A stretch of DNA of 64,000 nt from Erythrobacter sp. (GTDB lineage: Bacteria > Pseudomonadota > Alphaproteobacteria > Sphingomonadales > Sphingomonadaceae). The position numbers and the translations under genes are program-made. The notes under the pieces are model-generated. The model worked only from the letters and a program-made list of their open reading frames with translations, was not told the DNA's origin and made no database searches. Shown piece by piece: positions 55,652 to 64,000 of the stretch. Each line of letters opens with the position of its first letter. The stretch's first letter is position 1. The DNA lies in NCBI GenBank assembly GCA_009993605.1, contig JAACTB010000008.1, forward strand, positions 124,001 through 188,000. Direction: 5' to 3'.

Positions 55652-56073
55652 GCGCCATCACCTGCCAGCCCTGCCCCAACGTCACCTGCGTATCGCTGGA
55701 GGGGCGCGGGCTGATGATCGAAGGGCCGCCCGGGAGCGGAAAGTCCACGCTGGCGATGATGCTGATCGATCGCGGAGCCATCCTCGTCGGGGATGACGGC
55801 GTCGAGCTGGAGCGGCGCGACGGGGCCATCTGGGCGCATCCCGCTCCGTCAATTCGCGGGCTGCTCGAGATACGCGGCGCGGGGATCGTGCAGATGCCTG
55901 TCGTTTCCGCGCGCCTTTCCCTCGTGCTCAAGCTCGACAGCAATGCTCCGCGATTGCCGGAGGTCGCCCAGCGCATTTTGGACGATATTGCCCTGCCTTT
56001 GATCCCGTTTCGGACCGGCGACGCAGCCCAGGCCTTGCGTGCGGAGCATGCACTGCGGCTTCATGGAGTGTGA
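55648..56073 (+). CDS. hprK: HPr kinase/phosphorylase, short form
   Basis: A 141-residue HPr kinase catalytic domain without the N-terminal domain of the Firmicutes enzyme, as usual in alphaproteobacteria. Walker A is GPPGSGKST, and the phospho-relay/metal site DDGVEL follows. It would phosphorylate HPr on serine (see ptsH). The GTG start at 55648 overlaps the chvG stop. HPr phosphorylation thus appears tied to the ChvG sensor. Confidence 0.93.
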   Translation: MSAITCQPCPNVTCVSLEGRGLMIEGPPGSGKSTLAMMLIDRGAILVGDDGVELERRDGAIWAHPAPSIRGLLEIRGAGIVQMPVVSARLSLVLKLDSNAPRLPEVAQRILDDIALPLIPFRTGDAAQALRAEHALRLHGV

Positions 56074-56125
56074 CGATCGTATCTAAACCCTTCCCTTTTC
56101 GTTCTCTCGCTTCGATACCCGGATC

Positions 56126-57031
56126 ATGAGTGGCGAATCTTCCAACCCGCAGCAGATCCTGCTCGTCACCGGCATGTCGGGCGCGGGTAAGAGCACCGCG
56201 CTGGAGACGCTGGAAGATCTCGGCTGGGAAGCGATCGACAATTTCCCGATTCGCATGGTGCCCGATCTCCTCTCCCGCACCGAGGGCAGCGCCGCTCCGC
56301 TCGCCATCGCCATCGATGCGCGCACCCGCGGTTTCGTACCCGCCGAGATCCGCGCCCAGTTCGAAGACTTGTCTGCCCGCCCCGACCTTTCGGTCGGCAC
56401 GCTGTTCCTTGATTGCACCAGCCCGGAGATCGAGCGGCGCTATAACGAGACCCGTCGCCGCCATCCGCTGGCGCAGGGCCGCCCGGTGCGCGAGGGGATC
56501 AGAGCGGAACGCGAACTGCTCGCTCCTTTGCGCAAATGGGCGCAGATGGTCATCGACACCTCGGGCTATGCCCGCAACCATCTTCAGCAGGCGATACGCG
56601 AGCGGTTCGCTCAAGGGCCGACCGGAGCCCTGACGATATCCGTGACGAGCTTCGGCTTCGCGCGCGGGATGCCGCCGATCGCGGATCTCGTCTTCGACAT
56701 GCGCTTCCTCGACAATCCGCACTGGGTCGAGGAGTTGCGCGAACAGACCGGGCGCGATCGGGCGGTCGCCGCCCATATCGAGGCCGATCCATCTTTCGCG
56801 CCCGCCTTCGACAAGATCGCCGACCTCGTCCTCTCGCTGATACCGCACTATGCCGCGCAGGGGCGCGCTTATCTGACAGTGGCCTTCGGCTGCACCGGTG
56901 GGCGGCATCGCTCGGTCTTCTCCGCCGAGACACTGGCCGCGCGGTTGAAGGACGAAGGATACGAGCCGACGCTCATCCACCGCGACCTTGCCGCGCGCGC
57001 CGCCGACACGGTCGAAGGCCCGGTTCCCTGA
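56126..57031 (+). CDS. rapZ: RNase adapter protein RapZ
   Basis: A 301-residue RapZ/YvcJ family nucleotide-binding protein. Walker A is GMSGAGKST and the C-terminus carries FGCTGGRHRSVFSAETLAARL, the RNA/metabolite-binding signature. In E. coli RapZ directs RNase E to GlmZ RNA to control glmS; the sRNA partner here is unknown. It starts 53 bp after hprK. glmS is elsewhere in this window (10018-11841), so a link to amino-sugar control is possible but unproven. Confidence 0.95.
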   Translation: MSGESSNPQQILLVTGMSGAGKSTALETLEDLGWEAIDNFPIRMVPDLLSRTEGSAAPLAIAIDARTRGFVPAEIRAQFEDLSARPDLSVGTLFLDCTSPEIERRYNETRRRHPLAQGRPVREGIRAERELLAPLRKWAQMVIDTSGYARNHLQQAIRERFAQGPTGALTISVTSFGFARGMPPIADLVFDMRFLDNPHWVEELREQTGRDRAVAAHIEADPSFAPAFDKIADLVLSLIPHYAAQGRAYLTVAFGCTGGRHRSVFSAETLAARLKDEGYEPTLIHRDLAARAADTVEGPVP

Positions 57032-57124
57032 CCTTGGCTTTCGGTTGACTCAGCATCCAGTCATCATCATGGGCGCAGTTTCGCAGCGAAGCTTGAACCA
57101 GATACGGAAGACAGCACGGTTCGC

Positions 57125-57562
57125 ATGATTGGCATGATCCTCGTTACCCACGGCAACCTCGCCGAACACTTCATCGAAGCGATGGAGCATGTCGTGGGCG
57201 AGCAGGACCGGATCGCAACGGTCTGCATCGGACCGAGCGACGATATGGAGCTGCGCCGCCGCGAAATCGCCGAGGCAATCACGCGGACCGACGAGGGCGA
57301 CGGGGTGATCATCCTGACCGACCTGTTCGGGGGCACGCCGTCCAATCTCGCGATCTCGCTGCTCGATGCGGGGCGCGTGGAAGTCATCGCAGGGATCAAT
57401 CTTCCCATGCTCATCCGCCTCGCCGGTGCGCGCAAGACGCTGGGCGTGACCGAAGCGGTCCACGCCGCGCGCGAGGCGGGCCGCAATTACATCACCGTGG
57501 CGTCGGAATTTCTCGGCCAGCATGAAACGCCCCCGGAGGCGGAACGGAAGCAGGCGCGATGA
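57125..57562 (+). CDS. PTS IIA component, mannose-family type
   Basis: A 145-residue EIIA-Man-type phosphocarrier. The phosphorylated histidine is His9 in ILVTHGNLAEHF, and DLFGGTPSNLAISLL is the family signature. No sugar-specific EIIB, EIIC or EIID gene is in the window, so it probably belongs to a regulatory PTS. Its stop overlaps the ptsH start (ATGA). ATG at 57125. Confidence 0.94.
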   Translation: MIGMILVTHGNLAEHFIEAMEHVVGEQDRIATVCIGPSDDMELRRREIAEAITRTDEGDGVIILTDLFGGTPSNLAISLLDAGRVEVIAGINLPMLIRLAGARKTLGVTEAVHAAREAGRNYITVASEFLGQHETPPEAERKQAR

Positions 57563-57849
57563 GTGAACCTGCGAGCGAGGAACGGCGCACGCTGACCATC
57601 GTCAACCAGCGCGGGCTCCATGCGCGGGCGAGCGCTAAATTCGTGGCCGCGGTCGCCGCGCTTCCCGACGATTCACAGGTCCACGTCGCGAAGGATGGGA
57701 CCAAGGCTGCGGGCGGGTCGATCCTGGGCCTCATGATGCTCGGCGCCGCCAAGGGCGACACGGTCGAACTGATCGTTTCGGGACCCGATGCGCCGCGCAT
57801 CGCCGACGAACTGGCGGCCATGATCGATGACGGATTTGGCGAGAATTGA
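57559..57849 (+). CDS. ptsH: Phosphocarrier protein HPr
   Basis: A 96-residue HPr. The EI-phosphorylated histidine is His21 in RGLHARASAKF, and the HprK target serine is Ser54 in AGGSILGLMML. It is co-encoded with hprK and an EIIA, matching a nitrogen/carbon-status phosphorelay. Enzyme I is not in the window. Its ATG overlaps the EIIA stop by 4 bp. trmH follows after 25 bp. Confidence 0.95.
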   Translation: MSEPASEERRTLTIVNQRGLHARASAKFVAAVAALPDDSQVHVAKDGTKAAGGSILGLMMLGAAKGDTVELIVSGPDAPRIADELAAMIDDGFGEN

Positions 57850-57874
57850 TGATCGCGCGCGCGGGCTGCGTTTG

Positions 57875-58696
57875 ATGACACGCCGCCAGATCACCGGCTT
57901 TTCCAATCCCACCGTCAAGGCGCTGCGCGCCCTGCGGGAAAAGAAGCATCGCAAGGCGGCGGGCCGTTTCTTGGCCGAAGGGCTTCGGCTGCTCACCGAC
58001 GCGCGCGAATGCGGTCATGTGCCGGAGACGCTGGTGCTGTCGGATGCGCGCGATGCCCATCCCTTGCTCGAAGCTTTGGAAGCGGCCGTCGCGGCAAACG
58101 GCGGCGAAATCATCGAAACGACGCCCGATATTCTCGCCAAGATCACCGGCAAGGACAACCCCCAGGCGGTCGCGGGAGTGTTCGCGGAATTCGACACCTC
58201 GCTCGAACGCATCGATCGCGCGTCGGCTGATATCTGGCTGGTGGCGCAGGCTTTGAGGGATCCGGGCAATCTGGGGACCATGCTGCGCACGGGCGATGCG
58301 ATCGGCGCCGGTGGATTGATCCTGATCGACGATTGTGTCGATCCCTTCTCCGTCGAAGCGGTCAGGGCCAGCATGGGCGCCGTATTCACCCAGAAAATCG
58401 CGAAAGCAACGTGGTGGGATTTCGAAGCCTGGTTGCGCGATCCTGCGAAGCGCGAGCCCGGCCAATTGGTCGCAGCGAGCCTGAGAGATGCGCAGCCGTA
58501 TCGCAACGCACCTTACACCGCGCCGTGTTTCGTAATGGTCGGGAATGAAAGCCGCGGCCTTCCCGAAGACTACGAAACGGCCTGCGATCTGCGCGTCACC
58601 ATGCCCATGAGGGGCCGCGCGGACAGCCTCAACGCCGCGGTCGCCGCGGCGGTTCTGGGATATGAGGTGCTTGCAACGATAAACGCCCGACCTTGA
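57875..58696 (+). CDS. TrmH/SpoU family RNA 2'-O-methyltransferase
   Basis: A 273-residue SPOUT RNA methyltransferase. SpoU motifs are AQALRDPGNLGTMLRTGDAIGAGGLILID, AVRASMGAVF, VGNESRGLP and the late MRGRADSLNAAVAAAVLGYE. An N-terminal segment (FSNPTVKALRALREKKHRKAAGRFLAEG) is the substrate-binding domain of the RlmB/TrmH-like branch. Target RNA cannot be assigned. ATG 57875; the longer frame from 57827 overlaps ptsH. Confidence 0.92.
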   Translation: MTRRQITGFSNPTVKALRALREKKHRKAAGRFLAEGLRLLTDARECGHVPETLVLSDARDAHPLLEALEAAVAANGGEIIETTPDILAKITGKDNPQAVAGVFAEFDTSLERIDRASADIWLVAQALRDPGNLGTMLRTGDAIGAGGLILIDDCVDPFSVEAVRASMGAVFTQKIAKATWWDFEAWLRDPAKREPGQLVAASLRDAQPYRNAPYTAPCFVMVGNESRGLPEDYETACDLRVTMPMRGRADSLNAAVAAAVLGYEVLATINARP

Positions 58697-58718
58697 CAGG
58701 CCGGGCGTTCAAAAATTC
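58680..58718. terminator. Bidirectional terminator-like hairpin
   Basis: AACGCCCG pairs with CGGGCGTT across the trmH stop codon, and an A run follows on the plus strand (a T run for the minus strand gene ending at 58734). The arms overlap the last trmH codons, so this is less certain than the others. Confidence 0.5.
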
Positions 58719-58733
58719 GAATGTCCTCAGCGT

Positions 58734-58958
58734 TTAGGCGCTGATGGGAGCATCGTCGTCATCGTCTTCGGTCAGCAGCAGAATGCCGACGCCGACGGCC
58801 GCAATGGCGAGAACGATGAACGCGGGAGCGATGCTTTCGCCGCCGAGTTCCGATTCACCGGCGACCGGAGCGATCCGCTCGGGAGCCGACTGAGCGACGA
58901 CCGGAGCCGCGACGAGCGTCGCAGCGGCGGTGCCGAGTGCTAGTTTCTTAATAAACAT
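58734..58958 (-). CDS. Small membrane protein with acidic tail, unknown
   Basis: A 74-residue protein with a signal peptide-like N-terminus (MFIKKLALGTAAATLVAAPVVAQ), a short linker, a hydrophobic helix (APAFIVLAIAAVGVGILLL) and a tail TEDDDDDAPISA. It recalls small sphingomonad proteins with a C-terminal helix followed by acidic residues. Function unknown. ATG 58958 follows AAAGGG nearby. About 280 bp of mostly AT-richer, gene-free sequence precedes it. Confidence 0.65.
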   Translation of the reverse strand: MFIKKLALGTAAATLVAAPVVAQSAPERIAPVAGESELGGESIAPAFIVLAIAAVGVGILLLTEDDDDDAPISA

Positions 58959-59238
58959 AAAACCCTTTCCTTGGTCTCTCACCCGTTTGACGAGCGAAAA
59001 GACCTTAAGTTCCAATGGATCCGATCATTTGAAGCGCGTTTCGCCGAGGCGTGCCTGCGCCACGTCCGATCGCGACCCTCATGGTGATACCGCAAAAAAG
59101 GCGCGGACGCAAGTTGCGCATGCTCGGCTTTAAGAACCGCCCCGGACTATTTCGAGTGGTTAACCGATGATTAGTAAAGAATCGAGCATCGGAAAATCGA
59201 AACCGCCGATCGAAGGCGCAATTTGATCGCCACTAATA

Positions 59239-60696
59239 TTACGCCCTGTCGCCACTCCCGGCCAGCTGCGGCGCGTCCTCGGCGTCTAGGTCCTGAGCGG
59301 TATAGCGCGGCGTACCTTCGACCAAGGGGACCTCGTCGATCTCCCGCTTGCCGATCTCGATACCTTTTTCCTGCATCCGCCGGGCCGAGGTCAACACGTT
59401 GCGCTCGAAGCTGCCGACGAAGCTGTTGTAATTCTTCACCGCTGATTCCAGCCCGCTCCCCATGCGCTTAAGATGCTGCGAGGCGGTTTCGAGCCGTCCG
59501 TAGAGTTCGGTTCCGATCCGCCCGATCTCGCGCGCCTCATTGGCCAGCGCATCCTGCCGCCAGACCTGCGCCACGGTGCGGGCTATGGCGACGAGATTGG
59601 TCGGCGTCGCCAGCAGGACTTTCTTTTCGAAAGCGAAATCCCAGAGTTCCGGGTCCGCGTCGAGCGCGGCCGCCACGAAATGCTCCCCCGGCACGAACAT
59701 GACGACATAGTCCGGCGCGTCCTCGAACTGGCTCTGATAACTTTTCGCTCCGAGGGTCTGGACATGGTTGCGCATCGACTGGGCGTGGAGCTTGAGATGC
59801 CGCTTGCGCTCGTTCTCGTCCTCCGCCTCGAACGCGGCCTGATAGGCGTTGAGCGAGACCTTGGAATCGATCACCAGCTTCTTCTGACCGGGCACGTTGA
59901 CGATGGCATCGGGCCGCAACCGGCCCTCCTCGGTATCGATCGACTGTTCGAGCTGGAAGTCGGTGTGCTGGGCCAACCCGCATTGTTCGAGCAGGTTCTG
60001 CAACGCCCGCTCCCCCCAGCGCCCGCGTGCCTTGGGCGCGTTGGTGAGCGAATTGCCGAGCCGCTGCGCCTCGCGCCGGACCTCTTCCTGCCCCAGCCGC
60101 ATCTGTTCGATCTGCGTCGCGAGAGAGGAGAAGGCGTTGGTGCGCTTTTCTTCCAGCGCCGCAACCTGATCCTCGTATTTCTTCAACCGGTCGCCGACCG
60201 GCTGAAGCAGCGCACGGATCTTTTCTTCCGACGACCGCTCCGAATGCCCGAAGCGTTCGGCGGCGCGCTCCAGAAACGCCTCCTGCGCCTTGCCGAGAAC
60301 CGCCGAACCGGTGTTCTGAAACTCCTTCAGCAATTCCTCGCGCGCTTCGACCAGAAGGCGTTTCTGCTCGTCGAAATTGGCGGTCTTTTCGCGCAAGGTC
60401 GCAAGTTCCGACGACAACGCGCCGTTGGTACGTCGCATATCCTCCAGCGCCGTCTCATGCGCCGCCCGCATCTCGCGTAGCTCCTCCGACAGCGCATCGG
60501 CACGCCCCGCCCGCTCGCGCGCGGCTTCGAGATCGGCAAAGGTGCGCAGATATTTTGCGTCGAGCTCCCGCGCCTCCGAATCGCGCTCCGCATGGCGGGC
60601 TTTCCACTCGGCCACCGGGCGCGAACCGAAAAACCAGCCAAGGCCGATGCCCACAACGAGGGAAACAACAAGTGATACAGCGAAAACGGAGTCCAT
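59239..60696 (-). CDS. rmuC: DNA recombination protein RmuC
   Basis: A 485-residue RmuC-family protein, implicated in limiting inversions between short repeats. It has an N-terminal membrane helix (MDSVFAVSLVVSLVVGIGLGW), a long coiled coil (about 30-200) and the nuclease-like core with GRWGERALQNLLEQCG and PGQKKLVIDSKVSLNAYQ. The ATG at 60696 is chosen because the helix begins there; the open frame to 60894 lies in AT-richer DNA and reads like non-coding sequence. Confidence 0.93.
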   Translation of the reverse strand: MDSVFAVSLVVSLVVGIGLGWFFGSRPVAEWKARHAERDSEARELDAKYLRTFADLEAARERAGRADALSEELREMRAAHETALEDMRRTNGALSSELATLREKTANFDEQKRLLVEAREELLKEFQNTGSAVLGKAQEAFLERAAERFGHSERSSEEKIRALLQPVGDRLKKYEDQVAALEEKRTNAFSSLATQIEQMRLGQEEVRREAQRLGNSLTNAPKARGRWGERALQNLLEQCGLAQHTDFQLEQSIDTEEGRLRPDAIVNVPGQKKLVIDSKVSLNAYQAAFEAEDENERKRHLKLHAQSMRNHVQTLGAKSYQSQFEDAPDYVVMFVPGEHFVAAALDADPELWDFAFEKKVLLATPTNLVAIARTVAQVWRQDALANEAREIGRIGTELYGRLETASQHLKRMGSGLESAVKNYNSFVGSFERNVLTSARRMQEKGIEIGKREIDEVPLVEGTPRYTAQDLDAEDAPQLAGSGDRA

Positions 60697-61192
60697 TTCA
60701 TTTGCTCCCAGTGCTTGGTGGCGAGCTACGTCCCGCCACCTCGCGCTTGGAATTTTATTTGGTGTTCCACCAAACGAAATCAGCCTTTGCCTCAATTTAC
60801 GTCGAAAAACCGACAGACGATTGACGTAGGCAGGCACCACTCTTTGAGGAAAGCAGTACCCAATAGCAAAGGCCATCAATCCAGCGCAGCACATAAGGCG
60901 GGCAAATCATTGCCTCGTTCCTTTCGCTGCAAGTTGAAAAAGATTTGTGCTTAGGGAGCTGTCTAACAGGACTTAGGTCTCTTGCACTCGCAAGCGAGGC
61001 TCATCCTAAATGCCGGCTAAGTCGTCCGCGCAACAAATCCAATTGGCTTATTCGCCCCCCGGCGTGACCTCAAAGCAATGGCGCCTCCTCTTTGAACGAA
61101 TAGAGAACATGCCACGAGAAGCCTTTCTCTGCAATCGACTATCGGAACAATCCCCAGCCCCGTCCGCTCATGAGGCGAAGGAGAAATACAGT
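60697..61192. other. AT-richer gene-poor interval upstream of rmuC
   Basis: About 496 bp between divergent genes, visibly AT-richer than the flanking DNA. Open frames here (60715-60954 plus; the rmuC and Csp upstream extensions) read without domain signatures. A 7-bp-arm inverted repeat (TTTGGTG, TTC, CACCAAA) lies at 60758-60774. It probably holds promoters for rmuC and the copper-binding protein; a decayed gene or acquired fragment is possible. Confidence 0.5.
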
Positions 61193-61591
61193 ATGTCGAT
61201 CAAGGAAATGATCCAGGACCACCCGCAAGTCGGCGAAGGTTACACCGACGAGCTCGGCGAGGCAGTGAAGCACGCCATGTACGGCGCGGCGATCATGAAC
61301 AGCTGCGCCGATGCCTGCCTCGCCGAACCCAATGCGGCCGAGCGCGCGGAATGCATCCGCCGCTGCCTCGACGCGTCCGACGCCTGCACCGCTTTTTATC
61401 GCATGGGCAGCCGCCGCACGGGTGGCAATGTGCCCGCGATCAAGGCGATCGGCGAGGCAGTGCTGGTGGCGGTGAAGGCCTGTCACGATCTGTGCAAGAT
61501 GCATGACGATGCGCACTGCAAGCGCTGCGCGAAAATGTGCGAGGAAATCCTGGCAGACGTGCGCAAGGCGCTCGACACGATGGATCGTTAG
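61193..61591 (+). CDS. Four-helix bundle copper-binding protein (Csp-like)
   Basis: A 132-residue cysteine-rich helical protein (ten Cys). Spaced CxxxC pairs occur in NSCADACLAE, ECIRRCLDASDACTAF and KACHDLCKMHDDAHCKRCAKMCEE, the pattern of the Csp/DUF326 copper-storage family, where the cysteines line the helix-bundle core and bind Cu(I). No signal peptide from ATG 61193, so a cytosolic Csp3-like form is likely. The start is supported by GAAGGAGA upstream; the frame extends further upstream to 61010 without signatures. Confidence 0.85.
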   Translation: MSIKEMIQDHPQVGEGYTDELGEAVKHAMYGAAIMNSCADACLAEPNAAERAECIRRCLDASDACTAFYRMGSRRTGGNVPAIKAIGEAVLVAVKACHDLCKMHDDAHCKRCAKMCEEILADVRKALDTMDR

Positions 61592-61635
61592 TGGGAGACC
61601 GATAATCGGACCCACCGAAACCTTGCGGGGCTGGA

Positions 61636-61860
61636 CTAGCGTCCGGCCCCGCGATGTTTGAGCCAGAGATTGATCAGCAGGCGAAACCCGACGGTGAAGA
61701 CGACGAAGTAGATCGCGAACCGGATCGCCAGTTCGTCGAACCCCGTCCCTTCGTCGAGCCGCTTCCAAGTACACATCAGCAGCGCGTAGAGCAGCCCCGC
61801 GACCGAGGCCGTGTGCCAACCCATTGCGGGCGCCGGAGGTGTGCCGTGAGGCTCGCTCAA
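61636..61860 (-). CDS. Small two-helix membrane protein, unknown
   Basis: A 74-residue protein with two hydrophobic helices (MGWHTASVAGLLYALLMCTW and IRFAIYFVVFTVGFRLLINLWL), charged between. Its ATG at 61860 overlaps the def stop by 4 bp (ATGA), so it is co-translated with peptide deformylase. No family recognised. Confidence 0.65.
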   Translation of the reverse strand: MSEPHGTPPAPAMGWHTASVAGLLYALLMCTWKRLDEGTGFDELAIRFAIYFVVFTVGFRLLINLWLKHRGAGR

Positions 61861-62423
61861 GCCGCTTCGCGCAGCTTCTTGAGCTTCTTCAACGCCATGC
61901 TGCGCTTCAGCCGCGAAAGATGGTCGATGAAGAGGATCCCTTCGAGATGATCCATCTCGTGCTGGATACAGGTCGCCATCAGGCCTTCCATATCCTCTTC
62001 ATGGGTTTCCCCTTCGAGATCCTGATACTGCACCCGGCAGGTGGCGGGCCGGTCGACATCGGCGAAGATGTCGGGAACCGAAAGGCAGCCTTCCTGATAG
62101 CTGGCCAGCTCTTCCGCCGGGTCGAGGATCACAGGGTTCACGAACACCCGCGGTTCCTTCTTCGTCGGATAGTGGACGTGCGAATGGCCGCCGTGATTGC
62201 ACTCTTCGGGCTCGGCATCCTCATCTTCCGGCTGCAGATCGATGACGAGCACGCGCTTCGGCACGCCGACCTGGATCGCGGCGAGCCCTATGCCCGACGC
62301 ATCGTACATCGTGTCGAACATGTCGGAGACGAGTGTCTTCAGCTCGTCATCGAATTCGGTGACGGGAGTCGAGACGGTCTTGAGCCGGGGGTCCGGCACT
62401 TCGAGGATTTCACGGATAGCCAT
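61857..62423 (-). CDS. def: Peptide deformylase
   Basis: Removes the formyl group from nascent proteins. The 188-residue protein has all three class motifs: GIGLAAIQVG, EGCLS with Cys113, and QHEMDH with His155, Glu156 and His159, the metal site. Residues about 66-89 form an acidic and histidine-rich insertion (EDEDAEPEECNHGGHSHVHY) not found in E. coli deformylase. It overlaps the following small membrane gene by 4 bp and is close to recR and fmt. Confidence 0.95.
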   Translation of the reverse strand: MAIREILEVPDPRLKTVSTPVTEFDDELKTLVSDMFDTMYDASGIGLAAIQVGVPKRVLVIDLQPEDEDAEPEECNHGGHSHVHYPTKKEPRVFVNPVILDPAEELASYQEGCLSVPDIFADVDRPATCRVQYQDLEGETHEEDMEGLMATCIQHEMDHLEGILFIDHLSRLKRSMALKKLKKLREAA

Positions 62424-62454
62424 CGCGGGCAGATAGGCGCGAACCGCGCGATTC

Positions 62455-63051
62455 TCAAGAGACCGGTCGCCGCGCCCTCAGCGCTTGGGCCAGCGTGCCC
62501 TCGTCGAGATAATCCAGTTCGCCCCCCACCGGGAGGCCGTGGGCCAGTTGCGTGATCCTCAGGGGGAAATCCTCCAGCCGTTCGGCGAGGTAATGCGCGG
62601 TGGTCTGCCCCTCCAGCGTGGCGTTCATCGCGAGGACGACTTCGTCCACCCCGCCCGCCTCGATCCGCGCCATCAGCGAGGCGACGTTCAGATCCTCCGG
62701 CCGCACCCCGTCGAGCGCGGACAGGCGCCCGCCGAGCACGTGATAGGTGCCGGCGAACAGCTTCGCCCGGTCGAGCGCCCAAAGATCCGCCACATCCTCC
62801 ACCACGCAGAGCGATTTCGCATCGCGACGCGGATCGGAGCAAATGCCGCACGGATTGCGCGTGTCGACATTGCCGCAGATGTCGCATTCGACCAGCGCCT
62901 CGCCGACCTGCGCCAGCGCCTCTAGCAGCGCGGGGAGCGCGCTTTCCCGCCGCTTGACCAGCCACAGCACCGCGCGGCGGGCGCTGCGCGGCCCCAGGCC
63001 CGGCAGGCGGGCGAGCGCGGAAGCGAGGGTTTCGATTTCTTGCGATGCCAT
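62455..63051 (-). CDS. recR: Recombination mediator protein RecR
   Basis: Loads RecA at single-strand gaps together with RecF/RecO. The 198-residue protein has the N-terminal [19 protein letters not shown] helix-hairpin region, the zinc finger [18 protein letters not shown] and the Toprim domain ([12 protein letters not shown]). ATG 63051 is chosen because the family N-terminus starts there; the frame is open to 63120. It is divergent from fmt, with 52 bp between the start codons. Confidence 0.95.
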   Translation of the reverse strand: MASQEIETLASALARLPGLGPRSARRAVLWLVKRRESALPALLEALAQVGEALVECDICGNVDTRNPCGICSDPRRDAKSLCVVEDVADLWALDRAKLFAGTYHVLGGRLSALDGVRPEDLNVASLMARIEAGGVDEVVLAMNATLEGQTTAHYLAERLEDFPLRITQLAHGLPVGGELDYLDEGTLAQALRARRPVS

Positions 63052-63103
63052 GGCCTGACAGATAGGGGCGCGGCACGAACAGAGAAAGGCTCGCTGCCCC
63101 GTC

Positions 63104-64000
63104 ATGCGCATAATCTTCATGGGAACGCCCGATTTCGCGGTGCCGACATTGCAGGCCTTGGTCGATGCCGCGCACGAGATGGTGTGCGTCTACACCCAGC
63201 CGCCGCGCCCCGGCGGACGGCGCGGGCGCGAGCTGACCCCCTCGCCGGTGCAAAGCCGCGCCGAGGATCTGGGGATCGAGGTGCGCCATCCGACCTCGCT
63301 CAAATCCGCCGAGGAGCAGGCGCGCTTCGCGGAACTGGAAGCCGATGTCGCGGTGGTCGCGGCCTATGGGTTGATCCTGCCGCAGGCCGTGCTCGATGCG
63401 CCCCGACATGGCTGCCTCAACGTCCATGCCTCGATCCTGCCGAAATGGCGGGGGGCGGCGCCGATCCACCGTGCGATCATGGCGGGCGATCCGGTGACGG
63501 GGGTCACGATTATGCAGATGGAGGCAGGGCTCGACACCGGGCCGATGCTGGCCTTCGCGAGGACGCCGGTCGAGGACAAGACGACCGGCGAGCTGACCGA
63601 GGAACTGGCCGAGATCGGCGCGCAGCTGATGGTCGGCACGCTGATCGATCTCGCCGCGCTCCATTCGCTGGAGCAGGACGACGACAAGGCGACCTATGCC
63701 GCCAAGATCGACAAGAGCGAGGCGCGGATCGACTGGTCGCGCCCAGCCGAGGAAGTCGTGCGTCATATTCACGGCCTGTCGCCCTTCCCCGGCGCTTGGT
63801 TCGAGCTTGATGGCGAACGGGTCAAGATCTTGCGGGCAGAAGCGGCCGAGGGCGGCGGCGCGCCGGGCGAAGTGCTCGACGACCGCATGACGATCGCCTG
63901 CGGGCAAGGCGCGATCCGTCCCCTCGAATTGCAGCGCGCGGGCAAGCCCCGGATGGACACAGCGACTTTCCTGCGTGGCAAACCCGTAGCGGCAGGGGCC
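63104..64000 (+). CDS. fmt: Methionyl-tRNA formyltransferase (3' end beyond window)
   Basis: Formylates initiator methionyl-tRNA. The first 299 codons are present; the stop is outside the window. N-terminus [19 protein letters not shown], the catalytic [20 protein letters not shown] and [17 protein letters not shown] motifs and the C-terminal domain ([22 protein letters not shown]) are all visible, so little is missing. It lies near def, the functional partner, with recR and its own opposite strand orientation between. Confidence 0.96.
   Translation, partial: MRIIFMGTPDFAVPTLQALVDAAHEMVCVYTQPPRPGGRRGRELTPSPVQSRAEDLGIEVRHPTSLKSAEEQARFAELEADVAVVAAYGLILPQAVLDAPRHGCLNVHASILPKWRGAAPIHRAIMAGDPVTGVTIMQMEAGLDTGPMLAFARTPVEDKTTGELTEELAEIGAQLMVGTLIDLAALHSLEQDDDKATYAAKIDKSEARIDWSRPAEEVVRHIHGLSPFPGAWFELDGERVKILRAEAAEGGGAPGEVLDDRMTIACGQGAIRPLELQRAGKPRMDTATFLRGKPVAAGA

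Noticed and set aside
60715-60954. A 79-codon frame in the AT-richer interval
   Set aside because: No signal, domain or ribosome site; the interval has no consistent codon use.

Overview
The window is chromosomal DNA from a GC-rich alphaproteobacterium, most likely a sphingomonad of the Erythrobacteraceae type. This rests on gene content read by eye, with no database search. Pointers are a CcrM-type GANTC methyltransferase, a ChvI/ChvG-HprK-RapZ-EIIA-HPr regulatory block, a three-gene transhydrogenase with a 41-residue aa3-oxidase subunit IV, a separate PurS, and the DUF1285-NUDIX-CCA gene order. Genes are dense, with many 1-8 bp stop/start overlaps. I see no rRNA, tRNA, CRISPR array, insertion sequence or prophage. 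The window starts inside a Na+/H+ antiporter gene and ends inside fmt.

Layout: 1-7.5 kb holds the antiporter tail, purC, two exported proteins (DUF3857/transglutaminase-like and an M16 peptidase), then purS-purQ. 7.5-12.9 kb (minus) has a GGDEF/EAL protein, glmS and an EamA transporter. 13-20.5 kb has cpaF, an entericidin-like lipoprotein, an ABA4-like membrane protein, a dGTPase-like HD protein, an S8 protease, a racemase-like protein and two tandem paralogous exported proteins. 20.5-24.4 kb is the transhydrogenase locus, interrupted by a fasciclin lipoprotein gene. 24.6-32.5 kb has a sigma54-type response regulator, hemerythrin, SDR, PhoD-like phosphatase, folP, a flavin reductase-like gene, an acetyltransferase and ccrM with a DnaA-box leader. 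32.7-38.5 kb has an SDR and rnhB divergent from a PQQ sugar dehydrogenase, then a GNAT gene and DUF1285-NUDIX-cca.

38.7-48.7 kb has a two-repeat secreted protein, parC, a DJ-1/PfpI protein, cfa, a compact operon of two cysteine desulfurases plus a 2Fe-2S ferredoxin (with a divergent hydrolase), a TonB-type protein and DUF3597. 48.7-53 kb has a DUF885 protein, a cold-shock protein and pckA. 53.3-58.7 kb is chvI-chvG-hprK-rapZ-EIIA-ptsH-trmH, a regulatory PTS branch without a visible sugar permease, set divergently to pckA. 58.7-64 kb has a small acidic-tailed membrane protein, rmuC, an AT-richer gap, a ten-cysteine copper-binding-like protein, def, recR and fmt.

Most genes are housekeeping. 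The points I rate highest are the DnaA box and GANTC sites at ccrM, the tandem paralogous exported proteins, the split transhydrogenase locus with an unusual PntB, the GAFPGA sigma54-type regulator, and a cysteine desulfurase whose conserved N-terminus has no ATG/GTG/TTG start.
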